DNA of 64,000 nucleotides from IDS-8 sp036381215 (GTDB lineage Bacteria; Pseudomonadota; Gammaproteobacteria; Steroidobacterales; Woeseiaceae). Numbering within the stretch: the stretch's first letter is position 1; each line of letters begins with the position of its first letter. The translations under genes were made by a program, and so were the position numbers. Positions 58,972 to 64,000 of this stretch are shown in pieces. The notes beneath the pieces were generated by a model. That model did no database searches. It was not told the DNA's origin and saw nothing but the letters and a program-made list of their open reading frames with translations. Where the stretch lies: positions 62,001 through 126,000 of the forward strand of contig DASVDF010000091.1 of the NCBI GenBank assembly GCA_036381215.1, given 5' to 3'.

Positions 58972-60036
58972 ATGCGCCGGCTCGCGTTCGCCGCCCTCAT
59001 CGTCGTCGCGGTCCTGGTGGCCGCGCGCGCGGCCCTGCCCGTCTTTGCCGCTGACTACGTGAACGAGCGCATCGCAGCGCTGGGGGATTATCGGGGCCAC
59101 GTGCAGAACATCGACGTCGCGCTGATCCGCGGCGCCTATCAGCTGCGCGGGCTCACGATCGTGAAGCGCGGCGCCGAGGGCCAGGAGCCGTTCCTGTCCC
59201 TGCCGCTCGCGGACATCTCCGTCAAATGGTCGGCGCTCTTCCACGGCGAGCTCGTGGGCGAGATCCAGATGCACGGCCCGGTGATGCGCATGGTGCAGGG
59301 CGAAACGGCGCGCCAGACGCAGCTCGGCGAGGGAGTCGACTGGGTGGCGCAGGTGCAGAAGCTGTTTCCGTTCCGTTTCAACCGGGTCGAGGTGCTGGAC
59401 GGCACCGTCACCTTCCGCGCGCCGGGGATCGAGCAGAACGAATCGCTGACGATCCACGATTTCGAAGCGCTGCTCACCAATCTCACCAACATGGAAGAGC
59501 GCAACGTCGGGAATTTCGCCGGGTTCGAGATCAGCGGCCGGTTCGGCAAGGACACGCCGTTGTCGGCGAAGGGACGCGCGAACCCCCTGGCGCAGCAGCC
59601 GACGTTCGACGTCAACGCCTCCCTGGAGAACGCGCCCCTGGTCGACGTCAACCCGTGGTTGCGGGAATTTTTGAACGTCGATGCCGAAAAAGGCGTGTTC
59701 TCACTGTACGCGGAGCTCGCCGCGGCCGACGGGCGGTTCGAAGGCTACGTCAAGCCGATCCTCGAGGACCCGGAGATCTTCCGCATGGACGAACCGTCCG
59801 ACAGCGCGCTCCAGAAAGCCTGGGAAGCGCTGGTGGGGGCCGTGAGCGGCATCCTCGAGAATCCCGAGGAGGAGCAGGTCGCGACCCGCATCCCGTTCGC
59901 GGGCGAGCTCGAAAATCCCGATGCGGGTCTCCTCGCGGCGGGGCTCAGCCTGCTGCGTAACGCGTTCGTCGCCGCCTTCACGCACTCGCTCGAGGGCTCG
60001 GTGTCACTCGAGGACGTGCAGGACGACGAGGACTAA
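58972..60036 (+). CDS. DUF748/AsmA-like envelope protein
   Basis: A 354-residue protein with an N-terminal signal anchor (residues 1-25: LAFAALIVVAVLVAARAALP). The body is beta-rich: NIDVALIRGAYQLRGLTIVK (45-64), VGEIQMHGPVMRMVQG and FRFNRVEVLDGTVTFRAPG are strand-repeat signatures of the DUF748/AsmA superfamily. Members span the periplasm and assist lipid or outer-membrane protein movement. It is shorter than E. coli DUF748 proteins and appears to hold one repeat unit. AAGGAGG occurs 12 nt before the ATG, a little far. It is divergent from the Gre-like gene and convergent with trkH. Confidence 0.8.
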   Translation: MRRLAFAALIVVAVLVAARAALPVFAADYVNERIAALGDYRGHVQNIDVALIRGAYQLRGLTIVKRGAEGQEPFLSLPLADISVKWSALFHGELVGEIQMHGPVMRMVQGETARQTQLGEGVDWVAQVQKLFPFRFNRVEVLDGTVTFRAPGIEQNESLTIHDFEALLTNLTNMEERNVGNFAGFEISGRFGKDTPLSAKGRANPLAQQPTFDVNASLENAPLVDVNPWLREFLNVDAEKGVFSLYAELAAADGRFEGYVKPILEDPEIFRMDEPSDSALQKAWEALVGAVSGILENPEEEQVATRIPFAGELENPDAGLLAAGLSLLRNAFVAAFTHSLEGSVSLEDVQDDED

Positions 60037-60092
60037 AGCGAAGCTGCCTCCACGCCTCGCGCGCTCCGCAGAGCGCAAGCCCGGCGGCCGTT

Positions 60093-61532
60093 TCAGGCCC
60101 GCCAGTACGCCGGCGTGAACAGCACAAAGATCGTCAGGACCTCGAGGCGCCCGAGAATGCAGGCGAACGCGGAAATCAGCTTGGCGGCATCACTGGTGTC
60201 CGCGAAATGTATCGCCACCGCTCCGAGTCCCGGCCCAAGATTGTTGATGCAGGTGGCCACCGCCGAGAATGCCGTGACCTGGTCCATGCCCACGGCCATC
60301 AGGGCGAGCATCAGCACGATGAATACGAACACGTAGATCGTGAAGAACGCCCAGACCGCGCGCACGACGGAATCGTCGACCACTTCGCCGCCGATCTTGA
60401 GAGATCGCACCAGCCGGGGATGAATCAGGCGAGTCAGCTCGATCACGGCCTGCCGCGACATGACCATGAACCGGATCACCTTCATGCCGCCGGCCGTGGA
60501 TCCGGCACACCCACCAATGAAGCTCGTGAAAATCAAAAGGGGCGGAAGGAATCCGGGCCATATGGAGAAGTCGTCCACGGCGAAACCCGTGGAGGTGATC
60601 ACGCTCACGACCTCGAACAGCGCGTAGCGGATCGCCACGAGAAGGGAGACGTCAGTTTGCACGAACAAGGCCACGGCCACCAGCGCCGCGATGCCCAAAA
60701 CGGTCACGACGAACGCCCTGACCTCGGGATTGGTCACGTAGGGCTCCACCTTGAGTTGCTGCGACGCGCGGAAGTGCACCGCGAAATTCACCGCACCGAG
60801 CAGCATGAAGATGATGGATACCGCTTCGATTGCCGGGCTGTGGAAGAACGTGAAGCTCGCGTCGTGGGTGGAAAAGCCTCCGGTGGAGACGGTGCTGAAC
60901 GCATGCCCCACTGCATCGAAGACGCTCATGCCGGCGAACCAGTAGGCCAGGGCGCAACCCGCCGTCAGGTAAAGATAGAGGCGCCACAGTGCCTGCGCGG
61001 TGTGCTTGATACGCGGCCTGAGCTTGTCGCTCTTCGCGGGGCCCGTGGTCTCCGCCTTGAGGAGTTGCATGCCGCCCATACCGAGCAGCGGCAGCAGCGC
61101 GATGGCCGCGACCACGACACCGATGCCGCCGAGCCACTGGATCTCCTGGCGGAAGAACAGCAGGGACCGGGGCAATCCGTCGAGGCCGACGATCGCAGTC
61201 GATCCGGTGGTCGTGAAGCCCGACGCAGCCTCGAAGATCCCGGTCACCCAGTCGAACCCGCCGACTGCCACGAACGGAACTGCTCCGAGTACGCTGACGA
61301 AGAACCAGGACAGTGCGACGATCAGAAAGCCGTCACGGGTCTGAATGACGCGTTTCGAGGCGGGCGTGAGCCACACGCCCGCCGCGCCGGCGGCCATGCC
61401 GCCCAGCGCGGCCGCCAGCCAGAAACCGGAATGGCCGTCCGCGTCGGCGAGGGACAAGGCGGCCGGCGGCAGGAACGCCGCGCCGAGACCGGCGAGAAGC
61501 AGCCCGAGTACTTTGACGATGGCGATTTGCAC
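60093..61532 (-). CDS. trkH: TrkH-type potassium uptake channel subunit
   Basis: A 479-residue inner-membrane protein of the SKT superfamily. Four pore-loop selectivity motifs can be picked out: SGFTTTGSTAIVG, TVSTGGFSTHD, VITSTGFAVDD and TCINNLGPGLG, as well as the GGCAGSTAGGMKVIR helix that forms the gate loop. The protein conducts K+ with a cytoplasmic TrkA partner, not present in the window. The frame is open to 62528 through the kinase gene on the other strand; the true start is most likely GTG at 61532 (VQIAIVKVLGLL), as no in-frame ATG fits. It is divergent from a KdpD/KdpE-like system that probably regulates it. Confidence 0.93.
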   Translation of the reverse strand: MQIAIVKVLGLLLAGLGAAFLPPAALSLADADGHSGFWLAAALGGMAAGAAGVWLTPASKRVIQTRDGFLIVALSWFFVSVLGAVPFVAVGGFDWVTGIFEAASGFTTTGSTAIVGLDGLPRSLLFFRQEIQWLGGIGVVVAAIALLPLLGMGGMQLLKAETTGPAKSDKLRPRIKHTAQALWRLYLYLTAGCALAYWFAGMSVFDAVGHAFSTVSTGGFSTHDASFTFFHSPAIEAVSIIFMLLGAVNFAVHFRASQQLKVEPYVTNPEVRAFVVTVLGIAALVAVALFVQTDVSLLVAIRYALFEVVSVITSTGFAVDDFSIWPGFLPPLLIFTSFIGGCAGSTAGGMKVIRFMVMSRQAVIELTRLIHPRLVRSLKIGGEVVDDSVVRAVWAFFTIYVFVFIVLMLALMAVGMDQVTAFSAVATCINNLGPGLGAVAIHFADTSDAAKLISAFACILGRLEVLTIFVLFTPAYWRA

Positions 61533-61616
61533 GGCATGCGGCGCTCTGCGCGCGCGAGAACGAGGGGCGGCATTCTGCGCGTGCGCGGACGTCCGCACAC
61601 CTAAAGAGAACGCAGC

Positions 61617-61636
61617 TTCTTGACGTTTTCTTGATG
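61617..61636. promoter_or_regulatory. Direct repeat TTCTTGAYG with 11-bp period, candidate response-regulator site
   Basis: TTCTTGACG (61617-61625) and TTCTTGATG (61628-61636) have the 11-bp spacing used by OmpR/KdpE-class regulators, in the trkH/kinase divergent region. An imperfect palindrome, GTGcGCGGAC-GTCCGCaCAC, lies just beside it at 61581-61600. Confidence 0.5.
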
Positions 61637-61691
61637 TGCCGGGCCGCCCCGCCGCACTAGAATGCGCGACAGGAAGCTCAAAGGCAGCGCG

Positions 61692-63194
61692 ATGGAACCA
61701 GTCGACCGGAGCCCGGGGGCACACGCGGGCGCGCGTGCCTGGCACGAGCTGCGACCCTACGTCTTCGCTTCCATCGTCGTCGCCGCCGCCGCCGTAACGG
61801 CTCCCGTGCTCCAGCGCCTGCCGCACGCGAACCTGTCGCTGCTTTTCATGACCGGTGTCCTGGTCGTGGCCGTGCGCCACGGGCTCTGGCCGAGCATTTA
61901 CGCGAGCATCCTGAGTTTTCTCACGTTCAACTTCTTCTTCACCGACCCGCGCTACACGTTCAAGGTCGGCGCCGAAGGGGATGTGGCCACCCTGATTTTT
62001 TTCCTGCTGATGGCCTCCGTCACCGCGAACCTCGCGGCGCGCATGCGCGAGGCGATGCACAAGCGGGAGAAGGCGATGGCGCGCACGGACGCGCTGCAGA
62101 CGCTGACCCGTGGAGTAGCCGGGGCGGCGACGGGACAGCAGGTGCTGCAGATGCTCGTCGACCGGCTCGGGGAGGTTTATGCCTGCGACGCCCTCGCCGT
62201 CGCCGCGGACCCGCGGACGGGCGAGAAGGTCCGGGCGCGGCGCGATGCAGGCGGCCCTGCATCGCTCGTCGGCGAAACGCCGGAAGAAGGGGCGGAGCAG
62301 AAGCCCGGCTGGACGGTCCTGCCGCTGCATACGGGTCTTGGCCGGGTCGGTGCGGTGCACCTCCAGCGCAACGTGCTGACGCGGGAGGAGCGCGATTACG
62401 CGGCCGCGCTGACCGAGCAGGCCGCGGTCGCGGTCGAGCGGGCGATGCTGGTGGCGAGCCTCGAGCACGCCAGGCTCGAGACGCAACGCCAGGAGCTCAA
62501 GGTCGCCCTGCTCTCGTCCGTCTCGCACGACCTGCGCACTCCGCTGGCATCGGTCATCGGCGCCGCTTCGAGCCTGCTCACCTACGAGTCACTGGACAAG
62601 GAGAAACGGGATGTGCTGCTGCGTTCGGTGCTGGAGGAATCCGAGCGGCTCGACCGTTATATCCAGAATCTCCTCGACATGACTCGCCTCGAGCAGGGCC
62701 GGCCGGAATCACCGCGAGACTGGGAGGACCTGCGCGATCTTCTCTCGGCCGCCGCGCGGCGTTTGCGGCTCAACGCCCGCGGGCTTTCCCTCGAGCTCGA
62801 TCTGCCGCCCGGAGCGCAGCTCGTGCACGTGCACGGCGAGCTGCTGGAACAGGTTTTCGTGAACCTGCTGGACAACGCCGCCCGCTACTCTCCGCGCAAC
62901 GGCAGCATCCGCGTGACCTCGAGGAGAACGGCCGGGTCGATCGTCATCGACGTGGCCGATCAGGGCCCCGGCATACCGGAAACCGAACGCGAGAAAGTCT
63001 TCGATCCCTTCTATCGCGTGCACGAGCGTGACCGCAAAAGCGGGACGGGACTCGGGTTGTCGATTTGCCGCGGCATCGTGCAGGCGCACGGCGGCGAGGT
63101 CAGCGCTCACGCCCGCCGCGACAGGCCCGGTACGCTGATCCGCATCTGCATTCCGCAAGCCTGCGAACCGGTCGCGGAGAGCGCCGATGAGTGA
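61692..63194 (+). CDS. KdpD-like sensor histidine kinase lacking the KdpD N-terminal domain
   Basis: A 500-residue kinase. Residues 18-118 form the four-helix DUF4118 membrane domain of KdpD (including LTFNFFFTDPRYTF). A GAF domain (about 135-250) follows, then HisKA with His279 (LLSSVSHDLRTPLASVIG) and HATPase_c (NLLDNAARYSP, DQGPGIP and SGTGLGLSI). The cytoplasmic KdpD and Usp domains that normally precede the membrane part are absent, so it senses by the membrane and GAF portions only. The ATG at 61692 has AAAGGCAG upstream and is preferred to 61662. The response regulator gene overlaps its end by 8 nt. No kdpFABC genes occur here; divergent trkH is the obvious target. Confidence 0.92.
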   Translation: MEPVDRSPGAHAGARAWHELRPYVFASIVVAAAAVTAPVLQRLPHANLSLLFMTGVLVVAVRHGLWPSIYASILSFLTFNFFFTDPRYTFKVGAEGDVATLIFFLLMASVTANLAARMREAMHKREKAMARTDALQTLTRGVAGAATGQQVLQMLVDRLGEVYACDALAVAADPRTGEKVRARRDAGGPASLVGETPEEGAEQKPGWTVLPLHTGLGRVGAVHLQRNVLTREERDYAAALTEQAAVAVERAMLVASLEHARLETQRQELKVALLSSVSHDLRTPLASVIGAASSLLTYESLDKEKRDVLLRSVLEESERLDRYIQNLLDMTRLEQGRPESPRDWEDLRDLLSAAARRLRLNARGLSLELDLPPGAQLVHVHGELLEQVFVNLLDNAARYSPRNGSIRVTSRRTAGSIVIDVADQGPGIPETEREKVFDPFYRVHERDRKSGTGLGLSICRGIVQAHGGEVSAHARRDRPGTLIRICIPQACEPVAESADE

Positions 63195-63876
63195 TCCCGC
63201 GGCGACTGTTCTCGTGATCGAGGACGAGGCGCACATCAGGAGCTTTCTGCGCATCGCCCTCGAAGCGCACGGCTACACCGTCCTGGAAGCCCGCACCGGC
63301 GCGGACGGCCTGGCTGCCGCCGGACGCTGCCCACCGCAGCTCGTGATTCTCGATCTCGGGCTGCCGGACATGGACGGCAGGGGCGTGATCACCCGGCTGC
63401 GCGAGTGGTCGCAAGCTCCGATCCTCGTGCTGTCCGTCCGTGGCGAAGAGCACGAGAAAGTGCAGGCGCTCGATGCCGGAGCCAACGATTACGTCACCAA
63501 GCCCGCGGGAATCTCGGAGCTGATGGCGCGCGTGCGGGTCCTGCTGCGCAAGCCCGGCGCAGACGCCCCGGACGGCGCGGTGTACGAACGCGGCGGGCTG
63601 CGCGTCGACCTGGCGCGCCGCGAGGTGCATCGTGACGGCGTACCGGTGCACGTGACGCGCAAGGAATACGACCTGCTGCGCCTGCTCGTGCGCAACGCCG
63701 GCCGGGTGCTCACCCACCAGCACGTGTTGCGCGAGCTGTGGGGGCCCGGCTTCACGCACCAGACGCATTACCTGCGCGTGCTCGTCAGCGGCCTCAGGCA
63801 GAAGCTCGGCGACGATCCCGCCGATCCCCGCTACATCGTGACCGAGCAGGGAGTCGGTTACCGCTTGCTGGATTGA
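63187..63876 (+). CDS. KdpE-like OmpR-family response regulator
   Basis: A 229-residue regulator. The receiver domain has VLVIEDE, phospho-acceptor Asp56 (ILDLGLPDMDG) and YVTKP. The winged-helix output domain (about 130-229) has VHVTRKEYDLLRLLVRNAGRVLTHQHVLRELWG and ends YIVTEQGVGYRLLD, both close to KdpE. It overlaps the sensor gene by 8 nt and must be its partner. The candidate DNA target is the TTCTTGAYG direct repeat at 61617-61636. It is separated by only 4 nt from the convergent gene that enters from the window end. Confidence 0.95.
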   Translation: MSDPAATVLVIEDEAHIRSFLRIALEAHGYTVLEARTGADGLAAAGRCPPQLVILDLGLPDMDGRGVITRLREWSQAPILVLSVRGEEHEKVQALDAGANDYVTKPAGISELMARVRVLLRKPGADAPDGAVYERGGLRVDLARREVHRDGVPVHVTRKEYDLLRLLVRNAGRVLTHQHVLRELWGPGFTHQTHYLRVLVSGLRQKLGDDPADPRYIVTEQGVGYRLLD

Positions 63877-63880
63877 CGGA

Positions 63881-64000
63881 TCAGCGGCGCTTGTCGTTCT
63901 TGCGTCGCTTCGCGACCGCGCGCTTCTGCACGTGCCCCATCGCGGCTTCGCCGACCATGAAGCCCAGGAAGAGCGCGCTTGCGACGAGTGCCGTTTGTGC
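63881..64000 (-). CDS. C-terminal end of an unidentified protein (truncated by window edge)
   Basis: A minus-strand frame of 39 codons plus stop runs from the window edge: a hydrophobic stretch (ALVASALFLGFMVGEAAMG) then a very basic tail (QKRAVAKRRKNDKRR). This looks like the last membrane helix of a small inner-membrane protein with positive residues inside. The family cannot be identified from this piece. Confidence 0.6.
   Translation of the reverse strand, partial: AQTALVASALFLGFMVGEAAMGHVQKRAVAKRRKNDKRR

Noticed and set aside
61533..62528. N-terminal extension of TrkH by 332 residues
   Set aside because: The extension lies antisense to the kinase gene, is Arg/His/Asp-rich without domains, and exceeds the family length.

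Overview
The window is visibly GC-rich chromosomal DNA from a free-living Gram-negative bacterium, most likely a gammaproteobacterium near Xanthomonadales, Steroidobacterales or Nevskiales. Evidence: two large TonB-dependent receptors (one of the Caulobacter/Xanthomonas carbohydrate type), a PrkA-YeaH-SpoVR triad, outer-membrane lipoproteins, TrkH, and dispersed GTAGGAGCGCGC-type REP elements like those of pseudomonads and xanthomonads. No tRNA, rRNA, CRISPR array, prophage or intact transposase was seen. The taxonomy is inference, not a database result.

Layout. 1-735: 3' part of an ECF42-type sigma factor. 736-3456: LacI-type regulator plus a secreted GH144-type glucanase, preceded by two TGTAA/TTACA operators. 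3570-9987 and 19051-25916: a split maltodextrin locus. It holds a cytoplasmic GH13 alpha-glucosidase, a TonB receptor, a tryptophan-halogenase-like flavoenzyme, a periplasmic GH13 cyclomaltodextrinase/neopullulanase, a GH97 alpha-glucosidase, an MFS sugar transporter and a LacI regulator. The two halves share a palindromic operator (TGNATACGTATNCA) that sits exactly 29 bp upstream of a -10 hexamer in both the receptor and GH97 promoters. Between the halves lie a decayed di-heme oxidoreductase gene (10288-10947), the prkA-yeaH-spoVR operon (11495-16219), and a four-gene envelope-stress set (16449-19011) behind a consensus sigma-54 promoter.

25972-32911: GH3 beta-glucosidase, an Oar-like TonB receptor with an EF-hand loop, and a lipoprotein, all on the minus strand. 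33148-41281: OPT peptide transporter, secreted amidohydrolase/dipeptidase, 5'-nucleotidase lipoprotein, VIT-type metal transporter, VOC protein and NSS amino-acid transporter, which reads as peptide/nucleotide scavenging. 41631-48241: a giant poly-HAMP hybrid histidine kinase followed by a REC-HK-REC kinase. 48466-52125: a 1219-residue Calx-beta/calcium-repeat surface protein carrying a CTERM-like sorting tail that is fused in frame to an outer-membrane beta-barrel. 52174-52363: remnant of a formamidopyrimidine-DNA glycosylase gene. 52396-60036: M23 peptidase, two c-type cytochromes, divergent NmrA/LysR pair, PEBP protein, a Gre-like factor and a DUF748-like protein. 60093-63876: trkH divergent from a KdpD/KdpE-like two-component system. 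63881-64000: end of an unidentified minus-strand gene.

How the genes fit together. Maltodextrins would enter through the TonB receptor at 5620-8427, be trimmed in the periplasm by the GH13 and GH97 enzymes, cross the inner membrane by the MFS carrier, and be finished by the cytoplasmic GH13 enzyme. The LacI protein at 24861-25916 is the natural candidate for the shared operator. REP elements sit at gene 3' ends, and in five genes the REP's own TAG is the stop codon.
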